From contig CAAEFE010000085.1 of NCBI GenBank assembly GCA_900755095.1, positions 1 through 45,677 on the forward strand: DNA of 45,677 nt, written 5' to 3'. Made by a program: the position numbers and the translations under genes. Origin of the DNA: an uncultured Bacteroides sp. GTDB lineage: Bacteria; Bacteroidota; Bacteroidia; Bacteroidales; Bacteroidaceae. The notes under the pieces were generated by a model, which did not search any database, was not told the DNA's origin, and saw nothing but the letters and a program-made list of their open reading frames with translations. Below are positions 16,584 to 25,000 of the stretch, in pieces (within the stretch, counting starts at the first letter, position 1; each line of letters opens with the position of its first letter).

Positions 16584-17960
16584 CTATTTGGATGATGACG
16601 TAGTAGAGGGGTTCTTTTCCTCTTGTACCAGTTCTTTCCCCCAATGGGTAGTTTCCTCCACCTTTTCACGATCACGAATCTCTTTTGCTTTACGGGCATA
16701 GACAATCATACGCATAGACTGATCGTAAGTGAAATAATTCCATACCCAATTCAAGAGTACAATAACCTTATTGCGTACCCCAAGAATAGAGCGCAGATGA
16801 ACAACCAGCCACATCACCCAGGCAAACCATCCCTGCATTTTTACTTTACTAAACTCTGCCACGGCACGATTACGTCCTACAGTCGCCATCGAACCCAAAT
16901 TACGGTAATGGAAAGGTTTCATCTCCCGTCCTTTCTCCATACGTACCAGATTCTTTGCCAACAATTCTCCTTGCTGGATAGCCACTTGCGCCAATTGAGG
17001 ATGTCCGTTCGGGTAATTTTCATCAGCTAACTGAATACATTGGTCGCCAATAGCAAACACATTATTCATCCCCTCTACACGGTTAAATGAATCGACCTTA
17101 ATACGTCCTCCACGCCCAATCAGAGAGGCATCCAGATTGCCGATAGTCACACCGGTGACACCACTCACCCAGATAAAAGTACGCGTGGCAATCTCTGTAC
17201 CATCTTCGAGTACTACTTTATGGTCACGATAATCCACAACGCGTTTATTCAACAGGATATTTACTCCCATTTCACGGAGAAACTGTTCAGCATGTGCAGA
17301 TGATTCTTCCGACATTCCGGCAAGCAATCGCGGCCCGGCTTCAATCAAATAGATGTGCATCAGACTGCTGGGCATATCAGGATAATCATTCGGCAAGACG
17401 AATTTCTTCATCTCGGAAAGTATTCCGGCTACTTCTATCCCGGTAGCTCCACCTCCCACAATTACAATATTCAATAATTCTTGTTGTTCCTGCTTCGTTG
17501 AACAGGTCAGCGCTCGTTCCAGATTAGCCAGAAGAGCGTTTCGCAATCCCATCGCTTCTGACACATTTTTCATCGGCATGGCTTCCTCTTCGATATGTTT
17601 ATTACCGAAATAGTTGGTTGTAGTACCTGCTGCTAACACCAGATAGTCATATTCTGCTTTTCCGATGGAAGTCTGTATCATATTCTTTTCCGGGAAAATG
17701 GCACGTACTTCCGCCATACGGAAATAGAAATCTTTCCGATGCTGGAATATTTTACGGAAGGGGAAGGATATGGAAGTTGGCTCCATACCGGCCGAAGCCA
17801 CCTGATAAATCAAAGGAGGAAACTGATGATAGTTGTTTTTATCTATCAATACGACTTGAAAGCCTGACTTTTTCAGCTTGTTAGCCAGTTTCAAGCCACC
17901 GAAACCACCGCCTACTATGACGACACGTTTCTTATTACTTTTTGCAATGTTTAGACTCAT
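16584..17960 (-). CDS. Type II NADH dehydrogenase-like NAD(P)/FAD-dependent oxidoreductase
   Basis: A 458-residue flavoprotein with an N-terminal FAD-binding motif VVIVGGGFGGLKLANKL (about 13-30). A second GGG-containing nucleotide motif (IVIVGGGATGIEVAGIL, about 165-180) binds NAD(P)H, and the C-terminal FAD motif is NVFAIGDQC (about 305). The C-terminal region holds a hydrophobic, aromatic-rich amphipathic segment (WFAWVMWLVVHL) typical of the membrane-anchoring helix of NDH-2 enzymes. It probably oxidises NADH and reduces menaquinone at the inner membrane without pumping protons. It is monocistronic by position. Confidence 0.9.
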   Translation of the reverse strand: MSLNIAKSNKKRVVIVGGGFGGLKLANKLKKSGFQVVLIDKNNYHQFPPLIYQVASAGMEPTSISFPFRKIFQHRKDFYFRMAEVRAIFPEKNMIQTSIGKAEYDYLVLAAGTTTNYFGNKHIEEEAMPMKNVSEAMGLRNALLANLERALTCSTKQEQQELLNIVIVGGGATGIEVAGILSEMKKFVLPNDYPDMPSSLMHIYLIEAGPRLLAGMSEESSAHAEQFLREMGVNILLNKRVVDYRDHKVVLEDGTEIATRTFIWVSGVTGVTIGNLDASLIGRGGRIKVDSFNRVEGMNNVFAIGDQCIQLADENYPNGHPQLAQVAIQQGELLAKNLVRMEKGREMKPFHYRNLGSMATVGRNRAVAEFSKVKMQGWFAWVMWLVVHLRSILGVRNKVIVLLNWVWNYFTYDQSMRMIVYARKAKEIRDREKVEETTHWGKELVQEEKNPSTTSSSK

Positions 17961-18041
17961 ATTCTAATCATGTTTTATCAAGATAATAACACATGAATGA
18001 GTCATTAAGTTTCCGAAATTCGAAACTTTTGAGAGAAGTCT

Positions 18042-18947
18042 CTATCGCAGACGCAATCTATCTCCGATTTCCGGAACATACTCACCATCCTTACGATTCA
18101 TCTTATACAGATTTTTGAGGCGGATACCATATTTTTGAGAGATGCCATGCATGGAATCTCCATCTTTCACAACATATACAGTATAAGGTTTGGAAGCCTT
18201 TTTCTTCTTGCTCTTCAGGTAGATGATATCTCCTTCCATCAAGGTATAATCACGCTGCAAGTCGTTGTACTTCACAAGTTTCTTCCAGCTAATATCGAAT
18301 TCCTTGCCTAAATCTTTAAAGGTATCCCCGTTGCGGGCTACCACATAAGCAATATCATTAGCGATATACACCTGATGCGGGCTCATCAACCAAGGATTCT
18401 TTTTCAGTTTCCGTTCCGAATATACCCCCTTACGGTCGTATTTATACAAGTCATAATCTTCGATAATTGTAATCAGACGGTTAGCATAAGAAGGATCGGT
18501 AGCATAGCCTGCTTTTTTCAGTCCACGCGCCCAGCCTTTATAATCGGTGATATCCAGTTTGAAAAGAAAAGCGTAACGGGCACCTCTTCTAAGGAAGTCG
18601 GAATGATCTTCGTAAGAGTCACGCGGATGCTTATAAGCACGGAAACATTCGTTGCGCGCATCATCATCATGACGAACCGTACGTCCCCGCCAACTGCCAC
18701 CACACTTAATACCAAAGTGGTTATTACTCTTTCGTGCCAACTGGCTGTATCCGGCACCGCTTTCCAGCAATCCTTGTGCCAATGTAATACTCGCCGGAAT
18801 CTTATGAAGCTTCATCTGTTCAACAGCCAAATCACTATACTTATTTATATACTCGACGTAACGGGCATTCCGTTTCTGTGCCTGCACTCCTACGGCAAAG
18901 AAAAAAACAACGGTTAAAAAGATAAGTCTATGCAGTTTATTCTCCAT
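18042..18947 (-). CDS. Secreted glucosaminidase-domain protein with two LysM repeats
   Basis: A 301-residue protein with a signal peptide (about 1-23, VGVQAQ). A mannosyl-glycoprotein endo-beta-N-acetylglucosaminidase-like (peptidoglycan hydrolase) domain spans about 28-175. It includes the usual ITLAQGLLESGAGYSQLA segment with the catalytic-type Glu, and NNHFGIKC. Two LysM modules follow (about 208-250 and 256-301, each beginning with VxxGDT/S and ending with GDxxxL). It should cleave the glycan backbone of peptidoglycan, acting in wall growth or division. No operon partner is evident. Confidence 0.92.
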   Translation of the reverse strand: MENKLHRLIFLTVVFFFAVGVQAQKRNARYVEYINKYSDLAVEQMKLHKIPASITLAQGLLESGAGYSQLARKSNNHFGIKCGGSWRGRTVRHDDDARNECFRAYKHPRDSYEDHSDFLRRGARYAFLFKLDITDYKGWARGLKKAGYATDPSYANRLITIIEDYDLYKYDRKGVYSERKLKKNPWLMSPHQVYIANDIAYVVARNGDTFKDLGKEFDISWKKLVKYNDLQRDYTLMEGDIIYLKSKKKKASKPYTVYVVKDGDSMHGISQKYGIRLKNLYKMNRKDGEYVPEIGDRLRLR

Positions 18948-19014
18948 TTTTATTCAGATGTGAATTAGATGGCACAAAAATCTGAAAAATAATTGGGATT
19001 ATCAATCTCTTTCC

Positions 19015-19022
19015 TAACTTTG
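19015..19022 (+). promoter_or_regulatory. -7 box for the cytidine deaminase/AraC genes
   Basis: TAACTTTG fits TAnnTTTG and lies 36 bp upstream of the cytidine deaminase ATG. No clear -33 TTTG is present at the ideal distance. Confidence 0.6.
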
Positions 19023-19057
19023 TAACATTAATTGTAGAAACCAATACCCTGACGTAT

Positions 19058-19540
19058 ATGAAAGACCTCACAATTACCGCTATTATTAAAGTATATCAAT
19101 ATGATGAGTTGAATGAGGGCGATCGGTCACTTATAAAGACTGCCATGGAGGCAACAGCTCGTAGTTATTCTCCGTACTCCCATTTCTCCGTAGGTGCCGC
19201 TGCGCTATTGGGCAACGGGACAGTAGTGACAGGAACCAATCAGGAAAATGCGGCCTATCCGTCGGGGCTTTGTGCAGAACGTACTACCCTATTCTATGCC
19301 AACTCCCAATATCCCGACCAACCGGTTGTCACTCTTGCCATTGCGGCACGAACGGAAAAGGACTTCATCGACCATCCGATTCCTCCCTGCGGCGCCTGCC
19401 GGCAAGTGATTCTGGAAACGGAAAAGCGTTACAAACAACCCATCCGCATCCTATTATATGGTAAAGAATGTATCTACGAAGTAAAAAGTATAGGCGATCT
19501 ACTGCCGTTATCATTTGACGCATCAGCAATGGAGGATTAA
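19058..19540 (+). CDS. cdd: Cytidine deaminase
   Basis: A 160-residue enzyme of the dimer/tetramer cytidine deaminase family. It has the zinc-binding CAE motif (Cys-Ala-Glu with catalytic Glu, in YPSGLCAERTTLF) and the second zinc site PCGACRQ. SPYSHFSVGAAALL is the substrate-binding N-terminal segment. It hydrolyses cytidine and deoxycytidine to uridine and deoxyuridine in pyrimidine salvage. Its stop codon is two bases before the ATG of the AraC-type regulator, so the two genes are co-transcribed. This pairing looks positional rather than functional. Confidence 0.95.
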   Translation: MKDLTITAIIKVYQYDELNEGDRSLIKTAMEATARSYSPYSHFSVGAAALLGNGTVVTGTNQENAAYPSGLCAERTTLFYANSQYPDQPVVTLAIAARTEKDFIDHPIPPCGACRQVILETEKRYKQPIRILLYGKECIYEVKSIGDLLPLSFDASAMED

Positions 19541-19542
19541 TT

Positions 19543-20382
19543 ATGTTACAACAATATCACACGAAACTAAAAGGAACACTCGCACTTACAGACTCTTATC
19601 TGACAGAAAAAGCACTGCAAAAAGAAAAAGGGCTTTATAAATTTATATGGGTACGCAACGGAAGCATCACAGTAGAAATCGACCATCAGGAAATGGTACT
19701 TACCCAAGATGAAGTGATTTCACTCACTCATCTGCAACACCTCGAATTTAAATCGATTGATGGTGAATACCTGACTTTGTTGTTCAACAGCAATTTCTAT
19801 TGTATCTATGGCAACGACCATGAAGTGTCATGCAGCGGTTTCCTGTTCAACGGTTCTTCTCACCTGATCCGTTTTACCCTGAATGAAAAAGAACGTAAAG
19901 AACTCGACACCATTACCGAAGCACTGGAAAACGAGTTTACCGTTTCCGACAGCCTGCAGGAGGAGATGCTACGCATCCTGCTAAAACGTTTCATTATCCA
20001 ATGTACCCGAATTGCACGTCACCGCATGAATATCACCCGTGAAAAAGAATCCGGTTTTGAGATTGTCCGCCAATACTATAACTTGGTCGACGAGCATTAC
20101 CGGACGAAGAAACAGGTGCAGGACTATGCCGATATGTTGCATAAATCTCCCAAGACACTATCGAACATCTTTTCTACCTGCAAACTGCCTTCGCCGCTTC
20201 GGGTTATCCACGAACGGGTGGAAGCGGAAGCTAAACGTCTCCTGCTTTACAGCAACAAAAGCGCCAAAGAGATTGCCGATATTCTGGGATTTGAAGACCA
20301 GGCTTCTTTCAGCCGTTTCTTCAAAAATATGACCGGACAGAGCGCCGTGCAATTCAGAAACACACAGGAAGGGAAAAATTGA
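19543..20382 (+). CDS. AraC-family transcriptional regulator next to the rcl-like genes
   Basis: A 279-residue protein with an N-terminal cupin-like sensing domain (1-140) and a C-terminal AraC/XylS double helix-turn-helix (about 170-272). The latter includes VQDYADMLHKSPKTLSNIF and the conserved SAKEIADILGFEDQASFSRFFKNMTGQS. The N-domain carries Cys87 and Cys97 about ten residues apart. In E. coli RclR the N-domain cysteines sense hypochlorous acid, so a redox role is plausible but unproven here. It precedes the DUF417 and RclA-like genes on the same strand and is their likely regulator. Confidence 0.9.
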   Translation: MLQQYHTKLKGTLALTDSYLTEKALQKEKGLYKFIWVRNGSITVEIDHQEMVLTQDEVISLTHLQHLEFKSIDGEYLTLLFNSNFYCIYGNDHEVSCSGFLFNGSSHLIRFTLNEKERKELDTITEALENEFTVSDSLQEEMLRILLKRFIIQCTRIARHRMNITREKESGFEIVRQYYNLVDEHYRTKKQVQDYADMLHKSPKTLSNIFSTCKLPSPLRVIHERVEAEAKRLLLYSNKSAKEIADILGFEDQASFSRFFKNMTGQSAVQFRNTQEGKN

Positions 20383-20406
20383 CAAGGCATACGGAAGTAT
20401 TGCTAT

Positions 20407-20436
20407 TTTGGGGGTAGTGGAAATGGACGACCTTTG
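20407..20436 (+). promoter_or_regulatory. Weak, possibly activator-dependent promoter before the DUF417 gene
   Basis: TTTG (20407-20410) is followed after 18 bp by GACCTTTG (20429-20436), one base off the TAnnTTTG consensus at its first position. It lies 35 bp upstream of the ATG. The deviation fits a promoter that needs the adjacent AraC-type activator. Confidence 0.4.
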
Positions 20437-20470
20437 CAACATAAGATAAACCCATTAAAACCCCAACAAA

Positions 20471-21052
20471 ATGAAAGAGAAATTGATCGCTTTACTGACC
20501 TTCACTTCAAGTCTGAAAAGTTTTGGTATGAAATTTATCCGCGTTGCCATCCTGGTAGTATTTGTATGGATAGGCGGATTGAAGTATTTCCATTATGAAG
20601 CCGACGGGATTGTTCCGTTTGTTGCCAACAGTCCTTTTATGAGTTTCTTCTATGCTAAAGGTGCACCCGAATACAAAGAACATAAAAATGCGGAAGGTGC
20701 TTTTGTCCCGGAAAATCGTGCATGGCACGAAGCAAACCGCACTTATACTTTCTCTTACGGACTGGGAGCTCTTATTATGGGGATCGGCATACTGGTATTC
20801 CTGGGAATCTTTTTCCCAAAAGTGGGATTGGCAGGCGACACCCTCGCCATTATCATGACGCTCGGCACACTTTCTTTTCTTGTCACCACCCCGGAAGTCT
20901 GGGTTCCCGACTTGGGAAGCGGAGAATTCGGTTTCCCATTACTATCCGGTGCAGGGCGGTTGGTGATTAAAGATATTGTGATCTTAGCCAGTGCCGTAGT
21001 GTTATTATCCGACTCGTCACAACGCGTACTCAAAACACTTAAAAAAGACTAA
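20471..21052 (+). CDS. DUF417 (YkgB/RclC-like) inner membrane protein
   Basis: A 193-residue protein with about four membrane helices (near 22-40, 95-115, 122-142 and 160-180). It has the DUF417-type sequence RVAILVVFVWIGGLKYFHYEADGI followed by PFVANSPFM. Length and motif order match RclC of the E. coli rclABC reactive-chlorine resistance operon, as recalled. Its position between an AraC regulator and an RclA-like flavoprotein supports this. Its biochemical role is unknown in any species. It is probably co-transcribed with the gene 99 bp downstream. Confidence 0.85.
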   Translation: MKEKLIALLTFTSSLKSFGMKFIRVAILVVFVWIGGLKYFHYEADGIVPFVANSPFMSFFYAKGAPEYKEHKNAEGAFVPENRAWHEANRTYTFSYGLGALIMGIGILVFLGIFFPKVGLAGDTLAIIMTLGTLSFLVTTPEVWVPDLGSGEFGFPLLSGAGRLVIKDIVILASAVVLLSDSSQRVLKTLKKD

Positions 21053-21151
21053 GACAACCACTAAAGAGGATTCTGACTTCTTGCCATTGCGGAACAAATC
21101 GTATTTTCAGACTGTTATATAGTCTCATACAAATCGTTAATACAAGAAGTT

Positions 21152-22525
21152 ATGAAACAATATGATGCAATTATTATAGGATTCGGCAAGGCAGGGAAAA
21201 CCCTGGCTGCCGAACTTTCCAACCGCGGATGGCAAGTGGCCATCGTAGAACGTTCCAACATGATGTATGGAGGAAGCTGTCCGAATGTAGCCTGTATCCC
21301 AACAAAGACACTGGTGCATGAAGCCGAGGTTTCCGCTTTGCTTTACCACGATGATTTTCCGAAGCAGGCGAATATGTACAAACAAGCCATCGGCCGAAAG
21401 AACCGCCTCACTTCCTTTCTTAGGAATGATAATTACGAAAGACTAAGCAAACGTCCTAATGTGACTATCTATACCGGAACGGGGTCTTTCATATCCGCCG
21501 ATACCATAAAAGTGGAACTTCCCGAAGGAGAAATCGAACTGAAAGGAAAAGAGATATTTATCAACACGGGGTCTACTCCCATTATCCCTGCAATAGATGG
21601 TATTCAGCAAAGTCAGCACGTATATACCAGTAGTGCGCTTTTGGACTTAAACGTACTTCCTCATCACCTGATTATCATAGGTGGAGGATATATCGGACTG
21701 GAGTTCGCTTCTATGTATGCCGGTTTCGGCAGTAAAGTGACGATACTCGAAGGAGGAAACAAATTTATGCCTCGCGAAGATCGGGATATTGCAAACAGCG
21801 TCAAAGAAGTGATGGAGAAGAAAGGTATTGAAATCCATCTGAACGCTCGTGCGCAGTCTATCCATGACACGAATGACGGAGTGACACTGACTTACTCGGA
21901 CATATCCGACGGTACCCCTTATTATGTAGATGGAGATGCCATTCTTATCGCAACGGGACGTAAACCGATGATTGAAGGATTGAATCTGCAAGCAGCGGGT
22001 ATAGGAGTTGATGCTCACGGAGCTATCATCGTAAACGATCAGTTACGCACTACTGTTCCTCATATATGGGCAATGGGAGATGTGAAAGGCGGATCGCAAT
22101 TTACTTATGTCTCGCTAGATGATTTCCGGATTATCCGTGACCAGCTCTTCGGCGACAAGAAACGTGATATCGGAGACCGTGATCCTGTGCAATATGCAGT
22201 GTTTATTGATCCGCCATTGGCACATATCGGAATCAGTGAAGAAGAAGCTCTGAAAAGAGGATATTCATTTAAAGTTTCCCGGTTGCCGGCTTCCTCCATC
22301 GTCCGTACCCGTACATTGAGGCAGACAGATGGTATGCTAAAAGCTATCATCAATAATCATAACGGGAAGATTATGGGCTGTACTCTATTCTGCGCCGATG
22401 CTTCAGAAATCATCAATATCGTAGCTATGGCGATAAAGACAGGCCAGACGTCTACATTCTTGCGCGATTTTATCTTCACGCATCCCAGTATGAGTGAGGG
22501 ATTAAATCAACTGTTTGATGTATAA
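21152..22525 (+). CDS. rclA: RclA-like pyridine nucleotide-disulfide flavoprotein oxidoreductase
   Basis: A 457-residue class I flavoprotein disulfide reductase with an N-terminal FAD motif IIIGFGKAGKTLAAEL. It has the redox-active disulfide Cys43-x4-Cys48 in GGSCPNVACIPTKTLVHEAE, an NAD(P)H motif IIIGGGYIGLEFASM (about 173-187) and the second FAD motif IWAMGDVKGG. The C-terminal dimerisation motif is HPSMSEGLNQLFDV. The KTLVHEA and HPSMSE segments resemble RclA more than lipoamide dehydrogenase or mercuric reductase. RclA of E. coli reduces Cu(II) and protects against hypochlorous acid, so protection against host-derived oxidants is the expected role here (inference). Confidence 0.85.
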   Translation: MKQYDAIIIGFGKAGKTLAAELSNRGWQVAIVERSNMMYGGSCPNVACIPTKTLVHEAEVSALLYHDDFPKQANMYKQAIGRKNRLTSFLRNDNYERLSKRPNVTIYTGTGSFISADTIKVELPEGEIELKGKEIFINTGSTPIIPAIDGIQQSQHVYTSSALLDLNVLPHHLIIIGGGYIGLEFASMYAGFGSKVTILEGGNKFMPREDRDIANSVKEVMEKKGIEIHLNARAQSIHDTNDGVTLTYSDISDGTPYYVDGDAILIATGRKPMIEGLNLQAAGIGVDAHGAIIVNDQLRTTVPHIWAMGDVKGGSQFTYVSLDDFRIIRDQLFGDKKRDIGDRDPVQYAVFIDPPLAHIGISEEEALKRGYSFKVSRLPASSIVRTRTLRQTDGMLKAIINNHNGKIMGCTLFCADASEIINIVAMAIKTGQTSTFLRDFIFTHPSMSEGLNQLFDV

Positions 22526-22557
22526 GAATAAGAAAGAATATAATTCACTTCTAAAAC

Positions 22558-22645
22558 AGAGCCTCTGAATAGGGTAAACAGAGGCTCTATTTGGAGTAAT
22601 CGGAGGCTCTGAATGAGGTAAACGGAGCCTCTAAATAAATGAAAC
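22558..22645. repeat. 22-bp-pitch array B, core order + - - +
   Basis: Four 9-bp cores begin at 22558, 22580, 22602 and 22624, exactly 22 bp apart: AGAGCCTCT, AGAGGCTCT, GGAGGCTCT and GGAGCCTCT. Units 2 and 3 are inverted relative to 1 and 4. The 13-bp spacers resemble one another (for example GAATAGGGTAAAC and GAATGAGGTAAAC). The array starts 33 bp after the rclA-like stop codon. Cores 1 and 2 can pair as a hairpin and may terminate transcription. Confidence 0.75.
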
Positions 22646-22690
22646 TCATTCTTTTTCAGTCTTAATAGAGTGAAATCTAATAGAAAGTGT

Positions 22691-22698
22691 TATCTTTG
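22691..22698 (+). promoter_or_regulatory. -7 box of the ABC-F gene
   Basis: TATCTTTG is a perfect TAnnTTTG box, but it lies about 200 bp before the ABC-F start codon. Transcription should start near 22705, which leaves an unusually long leader. Confidence 0.7.
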
Positions 22699-22704
22699 CC
22701 ACCA

Positions 22705-22901
22705 AGTTAAACTATATACCTACCGCAATGAGAATTACTAAGTAAGACAACACTTCTAAGTAAACATCACTTTTCTTATATGCTTTTTCTATTTTGTTAA
22801 GCATCACGAAATCCGTGTTGTTTAGCCAGTATTGTGTTTGTCGTTCCCCTATCCTGTGATTTTTTTCACTCTATTTTCAACCTCAAACCCAATAGATCAT
22901 C
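22705..22901 (+). promoter_or_regulatory. Long ABC-F leader with five-codon upstream ORF and alternative hairpins
   Basis: A five-codon ORF (ATG at 22728, TAA ending 22745; MRITK) is followed directly by ACAACAC (22747-22753), which can pair with GTGTTGT (22815-22821). The competing local hairpins are ATGCTT/AAGCAT (22780-22804) and CACG/CGTG (22805-22817). The latter shares bases with the long-range pairing, so the two states are exclusive. Resistance-type ABC-F genes in other bacteria are often induced by ribosome stalling in such leaders. Here the mechanism is inferred; no canonical terminator with a trailing T-run was found. Confidence 0.5.
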
Positions 22902-24602
22902 ATGTCTATCAGTATCCAACAAATCAGCTATATCCATCCGGATAAAGATGTATTATTCAGTGAGCTCAATTTCGCCATCAGTAAAGGGCAGAAACTAGGA
23001 TTAGTCGGTAACAATGGTTGTGGCAAGTCTACTTTGCTACAAATTATTGCCGGACAGTTATCACCCTCTTCCGGTGTCATTGTCCGCCCGGACGACCTAT
23101 ATTATATCCCGCAACATTTCGGGCAATATGATTCACTGACCATCGCACAGGCTCTTCAAATAGAGCGCAAACAGCAAGCTCTGCACGCTATCCTGGCAGG
23201 AGATGTCTCAAACGAGAATTTCACCATTCTAAATGATGACTGGAATATCGAAGAACGTTCCATCGCCGCTCTCGACTTATGGGGATTAGGACAGTTTACG
23301 CTATCCTACCCGATGAATCTGCTTAGTGGCGGCGAAAAGACCCGCGTATTCCTGGCAGGTATGGACATTCATCATCCATCTGTCATACTTATGGATGAAC
23401 CGACCAATCATCTCGATTCTTCCGGCAGACAACGTTTATATGACTGGGTAGAGAAATATCGTTCCACCCTGTTGGTGGTAAGTCATGACCGTACTCTGCT
23501 CAATCTTCTCCCCGAGATTTGCGAACTAGAGAAGCATCAAATCAATTATTATGGCGGAAATTACGAATTCTACAAAGAACAAAAAACGCTGATGCAGGAA
23601 GCATTGCAACAACGTATTGAAGAAAAAGAAAAGGCACTACGTATTGCCCGTAAAGTGGCTCGCGAAACGGCCGAACGCAGGGACAAACAGAATGTACGCG
23701 GCGAAAAGAGTAATATAAAAAAAGGAGTTCCACGCATTGTATTGAACGCACTCCAAGGGAAATCCGAGAAGAGCACTAGTAAACTGACTGGCGTCCATCA
23801 GGAAAAAGCCGAGAAGTTAACAAATGAACGTAACCAGCTTCGAGGTTCGCTCTCTCCGACTGCGGCATTAAAAACCGACTTCAACAGTTCCTCGCTTCAT
23901 ACCGGGAAGATATTAGTGACAGCAAAAGAGATTAACTTCAGTTATCATTCCAATTCGGTTAACAATGATATTCTGACGAATAATGAAATAAATTCGTCTG
24001 ACACAGGTTATCTTCCCAATCCGAATACCAATGATATTCAGGAAAATAGTATCTCAAAACAACAGCTTTGGCAAGCTCCTGTCAGCTTTCAGCTAAAGAG
24101 CGGAGACCGCTTCCGTATAGAAGGAGCCAACGGTAGCGGGAAAACAACTCTATTGAAATTAATCACCGGCCAACTTCAACCACAAGAAGGAACCCTGACA
24201 CGGACGGACTTTAGCTATGTCTATTTGAATCAAGAGTATTCGATCATTGACGACCGGAACAGTATTCTTGAACAGGCTTACGCTTTCAATAGCCGGAATC
24301 TGCCGGAGCATGAAATAAAGATTATTCTAAACCGTTACTTGTTTCCTGCATCCGAATGGGACAAATCCTGCCGGAAACTTAGTGGTGGTGAGAAAATGCG
24401 TCTCGCTTTCTGCTGTCTGATGATTAGTAACAATACCCCTGATATGTTTATCCTGGATGAACCTACCAACAATTTGGACATACAAAGTATTGAAATTATC
24501 ACTGCTACTATCAAAAATTATGCAGGTACTGTGATAGCAATCTCACACGACAATTATTTTATTCAGGAAATTGGTGTCGAACAATGCATTTTATTGAGTT
24601 AG
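22902..24602 (+). CDS. ABC-F family ATPase (possible ribosome-protection protein)
   Basis: A 566-residue protein with two ABC domains and no membrane segments. Domain 1 (1-200) has Walker A GNNGCGKST (36-44), signature LLSGGEKTR and Walker B VILMDEPTNHLD. Domain 2 (about 350-566) has GANGSGKTT, LSGGEKMR and FILDEPTNNLD. A charged linker rich in Lys, Glu and Arg (about 215-320) should form the helical arm that enters the ribosomal E site toward the peptidyl-transferase centre. Domain 2 begins with a low-complexity Asn/Ser-rich insert (about 350-385). ABC-F proteins either regulate translation or confer resistance to large-subunit antibiotics. The long leader favours an inducible resistance-type role, but the substrate class cannot be read from sequence. 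Confidence 0.9.
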   Translation: MSISIQQISYIHPDKDVLFSELNFAISKGQKLGLVGNNGCGKSTLLQIIAGQLSPSSGVIVRPDDLYYIPQHFGQYDSLTIAQALQIERKQQALHAILAGDVSNENFTILNDDWNIEERSIAALDLWGLGQFTLSYPMNLLSGGEKTRVFLAGMDIHHPSVILMDEPTNHLDSSGRQRLYDWVEKYRSTLLVVSHDRTLLNLLPEICELEKHQINYYGGNYEFYKEQKTLMQEALQQRIEEKEKALRIARKVARETAERRDKQNVRGEKSNIKKGVPRIVLNALQGKSEKSTSKLTGVHQEKAEKLTNERNQLRGSLSPTAALKTDFNSSSLHTGKILVTAKEINFSYHSNSVNNDILTNNEINSSDTGYLPNPNTNDIQENSISKQQLWQAPVSFQLKSGDRFRIEGANGSGKTTLLKLITGQLQPQEGTLTRTDFSYVYLNQEYSIIDDRNSILEQAYAFNSRNLPEHEIKIILNRYLFPASEWDKSCRKLSGGEKMRLAFCCLMISNNTPDMFILDEPTNNLDIQSIEIITATIKNYAGTVIAISHDNYFIQEIGVEQCILLS

Positions 24603-24757
24603 TCTATTGATATTTTATCCAGGGCAACCGCACCAAAATTTAATTCATATCCGCACAGTTTTGAATAAAATAATGGAGTATTCTGGAAACGTTGTGGTAA
24701 ATCTGAAAAAGATGATTGAGTTTTTAAGATTCCCCGTTATCTTTTTATTATAAGATA

Positions 24758-24894
24758 TGGGTCCAGGGTGAGGGGTGGTGAGGGTAGATTTATAACCTTT
24801 TATTATTTTATTTTCTATACTATCTCCTTTTTTATTTATAAAAAAAAATACGAAAGTTATAAATCTACCCTCACCACCCCTCACCCTTGACCCA
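24758..24894. repeat. 39-bp inverted repeat pair with 59-bp AT-rich interior
   Basis: The left arm (24758-24796) and right arm (24856-24894) are reverse complements at 38 of 39 positions. Each is a G-rich tract (GGGTGAGGGGTGGTGAGGGT) followed by AGATTTATAAC. The interior is almost pure A+T. The arrangement looks like a small non-autonomous element (MITE-like). I have the impression that this G-rich motif recurs in Bacteroides genomes but could not check. No target-site duplication is obvious. Confidence 0.6.
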
Positions 24895-24938
24895 TTCATT
24901 AGCGCACCGTTTAACTCGTTTCAGTACAGTTCTTAATT

Positions 24939-24969
24939 AAATGGGAATTTAGCGGTTAAATGGGAATTT
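24939..24969 (+). repeat. Short direct repeat AAATGGGAATTT
   Basis: AAATGGGAATTT occurs at 24939-24950 and 24958-24969, 19 bp apart, in the gene-free stretch 24603-25188. It is followed by a small hairpin AGGC-TGAAA-GCCT (about 24977-24989) of the same form as the larger element next to it. Confidence 0.4.
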
Positions 24970-25000
24970 TGCAGTTAGGCTGAAAGCCTTACAATTATAT

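Noticed and set aside
23940..24060. Small repeats in the Asn/Ser-rich insert of the ABC-F gene (CAATGATATTC twice)
   Set aside because: No 22-bp pitch and only chance-level similarity. It reads as a low-complexity coding insert.
24645..24899. 84-codon open frame on the minus strand
   Set aside because: It is composed of the two 39-bp inverted repeats and the AT-rich core between them, with no protein-like pattern.
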